NCBI RefSeq assembly: GCF_015277855.1 | Contig: NZ_CP063812.1 | Coordinates: forward strand, 3,658,001 to 3,722,000 | Source of the DNA: Microbacterium cremeum | GTDB lineage: Bacteria > Actinomycetota > Actinomycetes > Actinomycetales > Microbacteriaceae | Direction: 5' to 3' | DNA length: 64,000 bases | Part shown: piece by piece, positions 35,234 to 44,295 of the stretch | Numbering within the stretch: the stretch's first letter is position 1 | Layout: each line of letters starts with the position of its first letter | Notes under the pieces: model-generated | Databases searched by the model: none | What the model was told of the DNA's origin: nothing | The model's input: the letters and a program-made list of their open reading frames with translations, nothing else | Program-made: the position numbers and the translations under genes

Positions 35234-36202
35234 TCAGGCCAGCGGCTCGACCTGGAAGGTGAGGACGCGGCCCTGGCGGAAGGGCTCGACGAGCTCGAAG
35301 TTCTCGAACGCGATGCCGCCGGGGATCGGCGCCTCGCTCATCCAGTACGTGTGGCGGCCGTTGACCTGCGCGATCAGACGCGAATCGGGATCGGCGGCCC
35401 GCCACGTCTGCACGGCACGATCGCCGACGTAGTGCCAGTGCTCGCGGGTGCCCTGCGCGTACTCGGCGCGGTGCGGCTCGGCCTCGTCGGGCGTCGCCGA
35501 GACCACCACCTCGGAACCCGCGCGGGCCAGCTCGTCCACGCCGAAGGCCGCGTGGTCGGCGAAGTGGATGCCGCGGTAGCCGGGCCAGAGCCTGCCCGCG
35601 GTCGCCACACGGCCTTCGGCGAGGTGGAGGGTACGCAGCCGCGCCCAATTGCCCATCGTGGCGGTGAGGACGCACGCCTCGAGCTCGACCGACGAGTCGC
35701 GGCGGTAGGCGGCCACCGTCAGCTCGTGCGGCCGGTCGGCGCGGAACCGTACGCGCACCCACACGTCGGCGCCGTTCGCGAACGGCTCGACCAGCACGTC
35801 GACGGTCAGCGTCTCGACGCCGTCGATGACGGCCACCGTGCCCCGCGCCGGGTCGCGCGGGTCGCGGGGCGCGGCGTCAGCGGCGTCGTCGGCCGCCCAC
35901 ATGCGCAGTCCCGGCACGTCGTCCAGACGGCTGCGCTCGAGCTCGCTGTACCCGCGCTCGCTGTCCCCGGCGGGGATGGGCTCGACGGCGATGAAGTTGA
36001 GCAGTCGCTCGCGGGGCTGGCCCAGGTACGGCGTGAAGATGCGCAGGAGCCCGCGCGGGCCGCTCAGCGGGTGCAGGCCGAGCTGGATGCCGCCCGGATG
36101 TCCCCAGCGGGGCTCCCGCGGCCCCCCGCCGGGCGCCGGTCGCAGCCAGCGCCCGTCGACCACGGCCTCGGTCCAGTCGCGGCCCTCGGAATCCGTCGGC
36201 AC
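35234..36202 (-). CDS. Uncharacterised protein of the D-arabinose operon (322 aa)
   Basis: 322 residues from GTG 36202, with GAGGAGA 6 nt upstream. No signal peptide, so cytoplasmic. I do not recognise a family. It is rich in beta-strand-like stretches (VWVRVRFRADRPHELTVAAY, SSVELEACVLTATMGNWARL) and ends GGIAFENFELVEPFRQGRVL, which recalls the closing strands of concanavalin-like jelly rolls. YWMSEAPIPGG and the acidic pairs could belong to a sugar site. It is the last gene after isomerase, GH116 and kinase, 28 nt downstream of the isomerase stop, so it is likely an intracellular oligosaccharide- or sugar-handling protein such as a hydrolase or mutarotase-like enzyme. Confidence 0.7.
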   Translation of the reverse strand: MPTDSEGRDWTEAVVDGRWLRPAPGGGPREPRWGHPGGIQLGLHPLSGPRGLLRIFTPYLGQPRERLLNFIAVEPIPAGDSERGYSELERSRLDDVPGLRMWAADDAADAAPRDPRDPARGTVAVIDGVETLTVDVLVEPFANGADVWVRVRFRADRPHELTVAAYRRDSSVELEACVLTATMGNWARLRTLHLAEGRVATAGRLWPGYRGIHFADHAAFGVDELARAGSEVVVSATPDEAEPHRAEYAQGTREHWHYVGDRAVQTWRAADPDSRLIAQVNGRHTYWMSEAPIPGGIAFENFELVEPFRQGRVLTFQVEPLA

Positions 36203-36230
36203 GGATCTTCTCCTCTTCGATCGGGTGCGC

Positions 36231-37868
36231 TCAGAGCCCGTCGACGCGGCCGACGAGGTTGACCTTTATGCCCATGCGGTCGAGCATCGCGGCTTTCGCG
36301 ACGAGCGCACGGTCGGCCGTGTCGGCATCGGGCGCGTACACGAGCTGCGCGTGGTTGGCCTTGTGGCGGGCCATGAACTGGTCGCGGCTGATGTCGTGCA
36401 GCACGACGTGCGCGATCGGCCATTCGGGGTTGGTGGCGTCCTTGCGGCGCTGCGTCTCGTCCTCGGGCAGCTCGACGACCGTGCCGCGGAAGATGTCGGC
36501 CTGCAGGATGCCGTCCGCGATGAACACGCGCGAGAGCACCACCTCGCCGGGCCGGGACACCCCGTTGATCGTCGAGCCGCCGGCGGGGAAGAACACCGGC
36601 CCCTGCCGCCAGCCCTCCGCTTTGTCCCACCCGCCCAGGTGCGAGCCGGGGACCGAGCCCGAGATCTCGTACACCCACACGAACCGGCCGTCGTGCTCCT
36701 CGCCCCACCGCACGTCGTGCAGCGTGTTGTCGGGCAGGAGTCCCATCGCGGTCCACACCCGGTCGGTCACGAGCGCGTCGACCGCGACGCCTTCGTCGGC
36801 CTCGTTGAAGTGCGGGAACGCGCGGTCCGCGAACAGCTCGCGGCGCCCGTCGCGCGAGTACACGGGCGGGCGCTCGGTGGAGTTGAGCACGCCCTCGGCG
36901 AGATCGGATGCCGGAACCAGATCCTTCAGCCCCTGCTGGTACTGGATGCCCACGGCGTCCAGGCCGAAGTCGTCGGCGATCCGCAGGGCGGCGATGTACA
37001 TCTTCATCTGCCAGCGCACCTGGCCCACGGTGAGCTCGGTGGCCTCGTCGGTGCCGAAGCGGAACGTCATGCCCCGCTCGACCAGCCAGTCGCGCGCGGC
37101 GTCGGCCTCGGCATCCGTCACCGTCAGCATCTCGGCGTACAGCGCCGACTGGCTCAGCCGTTCCTTGTAGATGCCGGTCCTGTTGAGCAGCTCGTCGTCG
37201 AAGATGGCGTTGTACATGCCCATGCAGCCCTCGTCGAACACGCCGATGATGGCCTTGTCGGCCAGCAGCTGGTCGCCCAGCGCCCGGCCGAGCTCGACCT
37301 CGGGGGTGTCGGGCAGCTCGGGAAGGGCACGCACGTGCGACGCGTCGTGCGTGATGCGCCCGGTCTCGGTCCACTCCTTCAGGCCCGCCCGGAACCACTC
37401 GTCGGTGAAGTCGACCGACCAGATCGTGGCGTAGTCCTTGCCCATCTTGGTCAGGCCCGCATTGAGCCCGAGCAGTCCGACCAGGCCGGGCCAGTCCCCC
37501 GCGAAGTTCGCGACGGTCACGATCGGGCCCCGGTGCGTCCGCAGCCCCGCGAGCACGTGGTGCGAGTACTGCCACACCGCCTCGGCGACGATCAGCGGCG
37601 CGTCGGCGGGGATGGTCTTGAACACCTCGAGCCCCATGCGCTGGCTCGAGATGAACCCGTGTCCGGTCTCGGGGTCGACATCGTTCGCGCGGATCACCTG
37701 CCAGCCGAGCTCGCCGAGCACCCGGGTCACCGCCGCCTCGAGCTCGACCTGGGTGGGCCAGCCGGCCGCATTCGCCGACTCGCGCAGATCGCCCGACGCG
37801 ATGAGATACGCGGTCCGGGGCGGGGTGGCCAGCTGAGCGCGCGGTGCGGGGAGCGTGTAGGTCGTCAT
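36231..37868 (-). CDS. L-fucose/D-arabinose isomerase family protein
   Basis: 545 residues from ATG 37868, overlapping the GH116 stop by 4 bp and preceded by AGGAGAC. The fucose-isomerase superfamily is indicated by GHGFISSQRMGLEVFKTIP, FDEGCMGMYNAIFDDELLN (metal-ligand Glu and Asp region), DAVGIQYQQGLKDL and a C-terminal domain with HVVLHDISRDQFMARHKANH. FucI-type enzymes convert L-fucose to L-fuculose and also D-arabinose to D-ribulose, because the two sugars share C2-C4 configuration. With GH183/172/116-type enzymes around it, D-arabinose is the likely substrate here. Cytoplasmic, Mn2+-dependent by family. Confidence 0.87.
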   Translation of the reverse strand: MTTYTLPAPRAQLATPPRTAYLIASGDLRESANAAGWPTQVELEAAVTRVLGELGWQVIRANDVDPETGHGFISSQRMGLEVFKTIPADAPLIVAEAVWQYSHHVLAGLRTHRGPIVTVANFAGDWPGLVGLLGLNAGLTKMGKDYATIWSVDFTDEWFRAGLKEWTETGRITHDASHVRALPELPDTPEVELGRALGDQLLADKAIIGVFDEGCMGMYNAIFDDELLNRTGIYKERLSQSALYAEMLTVTDAEADAARDWLVERGMTFRFGTDEATELTVGQVRWQMKMYIAALRIADDFGLDAVGIQYQQGLKDLVPASDLAEGVLNSTERPPVYSRDGRRELFADRAFPHFNEADEGVAVDALVTDRVWTAMGLLPDNTLHDVRWGEEHDGRFVWVYEISGSVPGSHLGGWDKAEGWRQGPVFFPAGGSTINGVSRPGEVVLSRVFIADGILQADIFRGTVVELPEDETQRRKDATNPEWPIAHVVLHDISRDQFMARHKANHAQLVYAPDADTADRALVAKAAMLDRMGIKVNLVGRVDGL

Positions 37869-40417
37869 GGGGTCTCCTGTGGTGAGGGGTCTGGGACGGG
37901 GGCGGCGGTGCGGGTCACGCTCTCGCCCGCCGCGACGATGAGAGGGCCGGATGCCGTGCGCCCTCGCACGACGAGACGGTCGAGCGTCAATCGGCCGCCG
38001 TCGACGTGCAGCGTGACGTCGTCGCCGTCGAGTTCGACGCGGCCCCATGCGTCGCCGGTCGTGAAGAGGGCGCGCATGGGCTGGTCACCGGCGGGGTCGA
38101 ACGAGAGGGTGCGCGTCGGCGCGTCCCACTGGGCGCCGGTGAAGGCGAGCAGCAGCGCCCACGAGGCGAGGGACCGGGCGTAGTGGTTTCCGCACTCGAT
38201 CTCGTTCCAGGGACTCCGCGTCGTCCCGTCGTAGCGGGCGCGCAGCGTGCGCTCGATCTCGAGGGCCTCGTCGGTCATGCCGGCGTAGGCGAGGGATGCC
38301 GCGACCTGATGCTCGACGCCGGTCCATACCTCGTCCGAGTAGACGAACGGGATCGCCGGCCGGCCGCCGAGGGGCCACGACGCCAGCAGCAGCCCGCCCT
38401 CGTCGTTCAGTGCGTACACCCGCTGCGTGCTCTCGTGCGCCGTGAGGTCGCCGCGGTGGTTGTGGGTCACGATCGCGCCGAGCGCCCGCCGCAGCCGCTC
38501 GCGCGGCAGCAGGTCGCCCAGGCCGTTGATCCACGCGTGGAACTGGCCGAGCAGCTGGTCCGACAGGACGCCCTCGCCGTATTGGTAGCGGTGGGCGTCG
38601 ACGTCGTCGATCACCTGTCGGTAGTACTGGCCGTTCCACAGCATGTCGTCCATGCCGCGGGAGACGCGGTCGGCGCGGTCGAGCCAGTCCGCCGCGCGAT
38701 GCGTCTCGCCGAGGTGCGCCGCCAGGCGCGCGCCCGCTCGGAGCGCTGCCGCGAACATGCCGTTGGCGAGCGGGTCGACCCCGTGGAACTCGATGTCGTA
38801 GGTGTTGTGCAGCTCGCCGTCGAGGAGCCCGTCGCCGTCGCGATCCCACTCGCGGATGGCGTACTCGAGGCTGCGCGCGGCCGCCGGCCACGACTCCCGC
38901 AGGAAGCCGTCGTCGCCCGAGAAGCGCCATTCGCGATGCAGCCGCAGGAACGTGCCGAGCTGACCGTCGACCGCGGGTCCCATGAACCACGACTCGCCGC
39001 CGAAGACGCGGTTGCCGCGGAACTTCTGGGCGCCCGCATCGTCGGTCTCGAGCAGGAACTCGGCGCGGCGCGCGCTGCGCTCCAGCGAAGGGAAGAGCCA
39101 GGCCACCGTCTGCGCATACGACCACACGTGCGTGCACGTGCCCTCGCACGACCCGGCGTGGTCGAACGACCCCTCCCACGCGGCGAACACCGGGCCGTCG
39201 CCGAGCTCGAGGTTCGGGCTCTCGACGACGAACGCCGTCGTCGAGCGGGCCGCGGCGATGTTGGCGCCGATCGCGTCGGCGACCACAGGGTCGAGGCTGC
39301 CGCCGTACAGCGCCTCGACGAACGCGAGCGTCGTCGCCTCGAGCGCGGGCAGTTCACGATGGAGATGGGATGCCGCAGCCCACGCATCGGGCCACAGCGT
39401 TGCGTAATGGTTGCGCATGACCCCTTCGTCCGGAGTGCGCGCGTCGGCCACGATGTGCCCGCGCCACGAGCGGTGCCGATTCGGGAAGCTCCATGCCAGC
39501 ACGAACTCGAAGTCGCGGCTCTCGCCGGGTTCGAGCTCATGGACGATGCCGAGCGAACCGGTGCGCAGTCGCGGGAGCTTGCCGAACAGCTCTTCCTCGG
39601 CCATGGGCGTCTCGCTCGCCGAGTCCGCGAACAGCCCGCGCGGCCGGTCTTCGAGAGTCAGGCGCGGCTCGGGCTCGAGAAGCCCGTCTGCCGAGAGATC
39701 GTTCCAGAACAGCCGCGGCCCGTCGGGCCAGAACCCGGTGACCCACTGCGGCTTGACGGTGGTCGAGGCATCCGTCGTCGTGAGGCTCAGGGTGCCGTAG
39801 CCCAGGTCGTCCTCGGGAAGACGGATGCCGAAATCCAGACCCCGGACCCCGTCCTCCTCGCGCCACCGCACGGTCTGCTGCGCCCTCATGCCGAACGGGC
39901 CCTCGCCGCGGCCGGCGGTGTGGCTCATGCTGCCGACGACGGTCGCCCGCACCCGGCCCGTGCCGGGGTTGGTCACGCGGTACCTCAGCACGGCCGCGGG
40001 AATGCCGGAGGAATCGGGATCGAGCGGCACCAGCGGGGTGAACGCGCGCAGCGACACGGTGACCGGCAGCACGTCGTCGTCGAAGTCGATGTCGACGACC
40101 GGGTACTCGCCGTGCATCGTCGCGGCGCGCAGCCGCGGCAGGCCGGCCTGGCGCTCGAACGGGTAGCCGGCATCCCAGTCGCGCCGCCCGGTCAGCTGTG
40201 CCTCGAGCACGCGCGTCACGGCAGCACCGGCCTCGGGCGCGGCGTGGATCGCGAAGAACGAGTACGGGTTGAGGCGTCCCTTGTCGGGCAGGTTCTCGAG
40301 TTCCCAGTCGCGCAGCTCGCCGCGGGCGCCGAGCGAGACGTTGCCGGTGCCGACGCCGCCCAGCGGGAACGCCGCGCGCTCAGCGGTGTGCGGGATGCCG
40401 CGTGCCCGGCGCCTCAT
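37865..40417 (-). CDS. Glycoside hydrolase family 116 protein
   Basis: 850 residues. The N-terminal beta-sandwich begins AAFPLGGVGTGNVSLGARGEL, the opening of GH116 proteins. The C-terminal (alpha/alpha)6 barrel has CEGTCTHVWSYAQTVAWLFP, HNTYDIEFHG (acid/base Asp region), YSDEVWTGVEHQVAASLAYAG and ECGNHYARSLASWALL. No signal peptide, so it works inside the cell. GH116 contains beta-glucosidases and also exo-beta-D-arabinofuranosidases found in D-arabinan degraders, and the latter fits this operon. It overlaps both the kinase upstream and the isomerase downstream by 4 bp (ATGA), which means tight translational coupling. Confidence 0.9.
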   Translation of the reverse strand: MRRRARGIPHTAERAAFPLGGVGTGNVSLGARGELRDWELENLPDKGRLNPYSFFAIHAAPEAGAAVTRVLEAQLTGRRDWDAGYPFERQAGLPRLRAATMHGEYPVVDIDFDDDVLPVTVSLRAFTPLVPLDPDSSGIPAAVLRYRVTNPGTGRVRATVVGSMSHTAGRGEGPFGMRAQQTVRWREEDGVRGLDFGIRLPEDDLGYGTLSLTTTDASTTVKPQWVTGFWPDGPRLFWNDLSADGLLEPEPRLTLEDRPRGLFADSASETPMAEEELFGKLPRLRTGSLGIVHELEPGESRDFEFVLAWSFPNRHRSWRGHIVADARTPDEGVMRNHYATLWPDAWAAASHLHRELPALEATTLAFVEALYGGSLDPVVADAIGANIAAARSTTAFVVESPNLELGDGPVFAAWEGSFDHAGSCEGTCTHVWSYAQTVAWLFPSLERSARRAEFLLETDDAGAQKFRGNRVFGGESWFMGPAVDGQLGTFLRLHREWRFSGDDGFLRESWPAAARSLEYAIREWDRDGDGLLDGELHNTYDIEFHGVDPLANGMFAAALRAGARLAAHLGETHRAADWLDRADRVSRGMDDMLWNGQYYRQVIDDVDAHRYQYGEGVLSDQLLGQFHAWINGLGDLLPRERLRRALGAIVTHNHRGDLTAHESTQRVYALNDEGGLLLASWPLGGRPAIPFVYSDEVWTGVEHQVAASLAYAGMTDEALEIERTLRARYDGTTRSPWNEIECGNHYARSLASWALLLAFTGAQWDAPTRTLSFDPAGDQPMRALFTTGDAWGRVELDGDDVTLHVDGGRLTLDRLVVRGRTASGPLIVAAGESVTRTAAPVPDPSPQETP

Positions 40418-41931
40418 GCCGACACCGCCTGCGGCGCGCGGCGCTGGTCGGCGGCGAGCTCATGCACGAGGTGCTTGGTGGTGTCGTAGAGCCGGACGTA
40501 GCGCGCGAACAGCTCGTCGTAGAAGGACGTCAGCTCGGGATCCGGGCGCACCACGGTGTCGACGGGGTTCCAGTCGCCGATGCGCGGAGGATCGGCCGAG
40601 ACCGCGCACGCCGCGAGGAACGCCGCGCCGTAGCTCGCGCCGATCGTCGTCCGCGGCACCTCCTGCACGAGCCCGGTCGCATCCGAGACGACCTGCAGCC
40701 ACAGCGAGCCCTGCGTGCCGCCGCCCACCGCGACGATGCGACGGATGTCGGCACCCGCGGCACGCATCGTCTCGACGTTGTGCCGCACGCCGAGCGCGGT
40801 CGCCTCGAGAGCGGCGCGGTAGAGATCGCCGCGCGTGTGGTCGAGGGTCAGGCCCGCGACGACGCCGCGGGCGTCCGGGTCGAGGATCGGCGTCCGCTCG
40901 CCGGCGAAGTAGGGCAGCATCGCGAGTCCGTGCGCACCGGGACCGGACGCCTCCGCCTCGGCGAGCAGCGTCGGATAGTCGGCGCCCGTGAGGTCGCGCA
41001 GCCACGCGGTCAGCGCGCCGGAGGTCGCGAGGCCTCCGGCGAGGTTGCGCGTGCCGGGGAACGCCCCTGCCGTGGTCCACATCGAGGGGGTGCGCAGCGT
41101 CCGCGTGCCGGTCGCGATCAGGAACATGGTGGTGCCGTACATCAGCATGAGGTCGCCGTCCCGGTGCGCCCCGGCGCTCACCGCTTCGGTCCAGGCGTCG
41201 ACGGTGCCCACGATGACCGGCGTGCCGGCGGGGATGCCGGTGACGGCGGCTGCGGCATCCGTCACGGCACCGGCGATGTCGCCCGCCCATGCCAGCGCCG
41301 GCGCCTCGATGCCGGGCGCGAACCGCTGCCACCAGGAGTCGTGCCAGGCTGCGGCCTCGACGTCGTACAGCGGCGAGACCTGGCTCGCGGACTGGTGGTC
41401 GAGCACGTAGGCGCCGGTGAGACGGCGGACGAGCCACGACGCCGGCATGAACAGCCGGCGCGCGCGGGCGTACGCCGCGGGCTCTTCGTCGGCGATCCAC
41501 CGGATCTTGGGCCCGGCGGCCTGGGAAGTGAGCATCGAGCCGCCGACGCGGGTGATCTCGTCGATGCCCAGCTCGGCGTTCATCCGGGCGATCTGCTCGC
41601 CCGTGCGCATGTCGACCCCGTAGAGGATCGCGGGGCGCACCGGCTCGTCGTGAGCGTCGGCGAGCAGCACGCAGGGGCCCATGCCGCTCACGCCGACCGC
41701 GGTGATCTCGGGCTCGACCCCGTCGGCGCGTGCGGTCAGCTGCAGTTCACGAGCGAGCCCGACGAACTCGTCCCACCAGACCCGCCCGTCCATCTCGACG
41801 AAACCCGGCTTCGGGCGCGACACGTCGTGCGCGACGGTCGCGCTCGCCAGGATGTGCCCCGACCCGTCGACGAGCACGCCCTTGCTGCTGGACGTGCCGA
41901 TGTCGACACCGAGCGTGCACGTGACGGCCAT
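40414..41931 (-). CDS. FGGY family carbohydrate kinase (probable D-ribulokinase)
   Basis: 505 residues. GVDIGTSSSKGVLVDGSG (residues 8-25) is the phosphate-binding loop; VSGMGPCVLLAD, LMLMYGTTMFLIATG and IRRIVAVGGGTQGSLWLQVVSDATG are conserved in FGGY kinases. Overall closest in style to xylulokinases. In this operon the isomerase would yield D-ribulose, so D-ribulose 5-phosphate is the expected product, feeding the pentose phosphate pathway. First gene of the kinase/GH116/isomerase/unknown operon, with GAGGAGGATCG before the ATG and a LacI operator within its promoter. Confidence 0.88.
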   Translation of the reverse strand: MAVTCTLGVDIGTSSSKGVLVDGSGHILASATVAHDVSRPKPGFVEMDGRVWWDEFVGLARELQLTARADGVEPEITAVGVSGMGPCVLLADAHDEPVRPAILYGVDMRTGEQIARMNAELGIDEITRVGGSMLTSQAAGPKIRWIADEEPAAYARARRLFMPASWLVRRLTGAYVLDHQSASQVSPLYDVEAAAWHDSWWQRFAPGIEAPALAWAGDIAGAVTDAAAAVTGIPAGTPVIVGTVDAWTEAVSAGAHRDGDLMLMYGTTMFLIATGTRTLRTPSMWTTAGAFPGTRNLAGGLATSGALTAWLRDLTGADYPTLLAEAEASGPGAHGLAMLPYFAGERTPILDPDARGVVAGLTLDHTRGDLYRAALEATALGVRHNVETMRAAGADIRRIVAVGGGTQGSLWLQVVSDATGLVQEVPRTTIGASYGAAFLAACAVSADPPRIGDWNPVDTVVRPDPELTSFYDELFARYVRLYDTTKHLVHELAADQRRAPQAVSA

Positions 41932-41969
41932 CGATCCTCCTCGATCATGACGGGCTGACGAACGCGTTC

Positions 41970-41998
41970 ACTCTAGACGAAATCGATTTCATGATCAA
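41970..41998 (-). promoter_or_regulatory. Promoter of the kinase/GH116/isomerase operon with LacI operator in the spacer
   Basis: Minus strand TTGATC (41993-41998), 17 bp, TAGAGT (41970-41975). The spacer contains the palindrome GAAATCGATTTC at 41979-41990, 2 nt from the -35 and 3 nt from the -10. Bound repressor would block RNA polymerase. Confidence 0.8.
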
Positions 41999-42039
41999 CC
42001 GCGCGAAACGGGGGTCGATCTGAAACCGCGGCGTTCGGC

Positions 42040-43029
42040 TCAGACCCGCTGCGAGGCACGAGCCGGCTGGACCTCGTTGCGCAGCACGACGGTGCGCGCC
42101 GGCTGGTCGTCGCCGTTGATGCGTTCGAGGAGCATCTTGGCCGCCGTCACGCCCATGTGCCGTGCGGGCAGTCGCACCACCGTCACCGCGGTCGGAGAGA
42201 GCGTCGTGAAAGGCAGTGAGCCGACCACCGCGACGCCGATCTTGGGAGGGGTGAGCCCGTGCTCGGTGAGCACCTGGATGGCGCCGACCCCCAGGAGGTT
42301 GTTGCCGGCGACGACCGCGTCAGGCGGATCGGGCAGAGCCAGCAGCTCCTCCATGACCTCGCGTCCGCCGTCGACGCGGAAGGTCGAGTAGCGCAGCAGC
42401 TCGTCGGGATCGGAGTCGGGGAAGTGGCGCGCCAGCACGGCGCGCCAGCCCTGCGCACGTTCGTAGGCGGTCTCGATGTGCTGCGGGCCGGTGATGCAGG
42501 CGATCCGGCGATAGCCCGCCTGCACCAGGTTCTCGGTAGCGGCCTGGCCCGCCGTGCGGTTCGACATCACGACACCGTCGATGTCGTAGCCCGTGCCGCG
42601 GTCGACCGCGACCACGGGGCGGCCGATCGCCATGAGATCGTCGAGATTCGTGTGGTCGGACGCTGCGGCGAGGATCACGCCGGCCATGTGCTCCGAGATC
42701 GCGATCTGGAGGTACGTCGCCTCCTTCTCGATCTGCGAGTCGGTGTTGCACAGCACGACCGAGTAGCCCGCCTGGGACGCGACATCCTCGACACCGCGGG
42801 CCATCTCGGTGAAGTAGGGGTTCTCGATGTCGGGGATCACGAGCGCGATCACCTCGGACGCCTGCTTGCGCAGCGTGCGAGCGGTGCGGTTCGGAGTGAA
42901 CCTCAGCGAACGCGCCGCCTCTCGGACGGCGAGCGCCTTCTCATCCGACACGCCCATGCCGTTGAAGACCCGCGAGACCGTCGCAGGAGACACGCCGGCG
43001 AGCTTCGCGACCTCGTAGATCGTGGCCAT
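42040..43029 (-). CDS. LacI family transcriptional repressor
   Basis: 329 residues. N-terminal helix-turn-helix ATIYEVAKLAGVSPATVSRV followed by the hinge and a periplasmic-binding-protein-like sugar domain (IALVIPDIENPYFTEMARGVED, RPVVAVDRG, RRIACITGP, DAVVAGNNLLGVGAI). It lies between the two divergent catabolic operons. LacI proteins bind symmetric operators with a central CG, and four GAAATCGATTTC-type sites occur at the promoters around it, one of them in its own divergent intergenic region. The inducer is probably D-arabinose, D-ribulose or an arabinan oligosaccharide. Confidence 0.93.
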   Translation of the reverse strand: MATIYEVAKLAGVSPATVSRVFNGMGVSDEKALAVREAARSLRFTPNRTARTLRKQASEVIALVIPDIENPYFTEMARGVEDVASQAGYSVVLCNTDSQIEKEATYLQIAISEHMAGVILAAASDHTNLDDLMAIGRPVVAVDRGTGYDIDGVVMSNRTAGQAATENLVQAGYRRIACITGPQHIETAYERAQGWRAVLARHFPDSDPDELLRYSTFRVDGGREVMEELLALPDPPDAVVAGNNLLGVGAIQVLTEHGLTPPKIGVAVVGSLPFTTLSPTAVTVVRLPARHMGVTAAKMLLERINGDDQPARTVVLRNEVQPARASQRV

Positions 43030-43059
43030 GGCACCTCGCTCCCGCGCGCCCGGCCTTCG

Positions 43060-43103
43060 TTGACATGCCGGTCAGCCAACAATACAGTGTTGAAATCGAT
43101 TCC
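43060..43103 (+). promoter_or_regulatory. Promoter of the GH172 operon with downstream LacI operator
   Basis: TTGACA (43060-43065), 17 bp, TACAGT (43083-43088), close to consensus. The operator GAAATCGATTCC (43092-43103, one mismatch from the palindrome) covers the expected transcription start. It also lies in the lacI upstream region, allowing autoregulation. Confidence 0.8.
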
Positions 43104-43151
43104 AGAAGTGCGCCGGGTTCTGGCGTGCCGACACGAGGATGTGCCTTCCCG

Positions 43152-44294
43152 ATGAGCTCACCCCAATTCCCGTCCCCGGACCTCTCGTCGATCGCCGGGC
43201 TGCGCCCGCTGCAGACGCGTTCGATCTCTCCGGAGAACTTCGACGGCGCCGCCGGCGGCGGCGGCCGCGCGACCGAGGGCACGGGTGCCTCGTGCGCTCG
43301 CGACCTCGGCCCGGGTTGGAAGATCTCGCCGAGCGTCGACATCAAGGCGGGCGAGACCTTCGATCTCGCGACCATCGACGGTCCCGGCAAGATCACGCAC
43401 ATCTGGATCACGACGCACACCGACAACTGGCGCACCCTGATCCTGCGGGCGTACTGGGACGGCGCCGCCGAACCTGCGGTCGAGGTGCCGTACGGCGACT
43501 TCTTCTGCAACGGGTGGGGCGTGTTCGCCCAGGTGAACTCGCAGACGATCGCCGCCAACCCGCACGGCGGATTCAACTCGTACTGGCCCATGCCGTTCCG
43601 TTCGGGCGCGCGCCTGACGGTCGAGAACACCTCGGTCGTCGACGTCCGCGTGTACTACCAGGTGACGTACGAGCTCGGCGGCGACTACTCGCAGGACGGC
43701 TACTTCCACGCGCAGTGGCGCCGCTCCAACCCTCTCGAGGAGCTCGTGCCGCACACGATTCTGGAGGGCATCGAGGGCCAGGGGCAGTACGTCGGCACCT
43801 ACATCGCGTGGGGTGTGAACTCCAACGGCTGGTGGGGCGAGGGCGAGATCAAGTTCTATCTCGACGACGACACCGACTACCCCACCATCTGCGGCACCGG
43901 CACCGAGGACTACTTCGGCGGCGCGTGGAACTTCGACATCCCCGGCAAGGGGTACACCGAGTTCTCGACTCCGTACCTCGGCATGCCGCAGGTGATCCGC
44001 CCCGACGGCCTCTACGTGAGCCAGCAGCGTTTCGGCATGTACCGCTGGCACCTGCTCGACCCGATCTTCTTCGCGACCGGCATCCCGAAGGTCGACATCC
44101 AGGCTCTCGGCTGGCGGAGCGGCTGGCGCTACCTGCCGCTTCGCGACGACATCTCGTCGACCGCGATGTTCTACCTCGACCGGCCGACCGCACGCCGGCC
44201 GAGAACGCCTACGGTCGACGATCTGGAGGTGCACCTAGGCACCGCCCCGGTGCCCGACATCGGCGCCACACCCCCGCGCGCACCTCAGGACTGA
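43152..44294 (+). CDS. DUF2961/GH172 family glycoside hydrolase
   Basis: 380 residues from ATG 43152, with GAGGA at 43135-43139. No signal peptide. The double jelly-roll GH172 family is indicated by SISPENFDGAAGGGG, IDGPGKITHIWITTHTDNWR, GEGEIKFYLDDDTDYPTICG, and TGTEDYFGGAW (conserved Glu). Characterised members are exo-alpha-D-arabinofuranosidases, alpha-D-fructofuranosidase and difructose-anhydride enzymes. In this locus exo-alpha-D-arabinofuranosidase activity on imported D-arabinan fragments is most likely. Family members form trimer-based assemblies. First gene of a three-gene operon with two DUF4185-like genes. Confidence 0.92.
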   Translation: MSSPQFPSPDLSSIAGLRPLQTRSISPENFDGAAGGGGRATEGTGASCARDLGPGWKISPSVDIKAGETFDLATIDGPGKITHIWITTHTDNWRTLILRAYWDGAAEPAVEVPYGDFFCNGWGVFAQVNSQTIAANPHGGFNSYWPMPFRSGARLTVENTSVVDVRVYYQVTYELGGDYSQDGYFHAQWRRSNPLEELVPHTILEGIEGQGQYVGTYIAWGVNSNGWWGEGEIKFYLDDDTDYPTICGTGTEDYFGGAWNFDIPGKGYTEFSTPYLGMPQVIRPDGLYVSQQRFGMYRWHLLDPIFFATGIPKVDIQALGWRSGWRYLPLRDDISSTAMFYLDRPTARRPRTPTVDDLEVHLGTAPVPDIGATPPRAPQD

Positions 44295-44295
44295 G

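Noticed and set aside
43065..43151. Upstream ATG start for the GH172 gene
   Set aside because: The added codons would begin inside the promoter and cover the LacI operator, and the family N-terminus fits ATG 43152.
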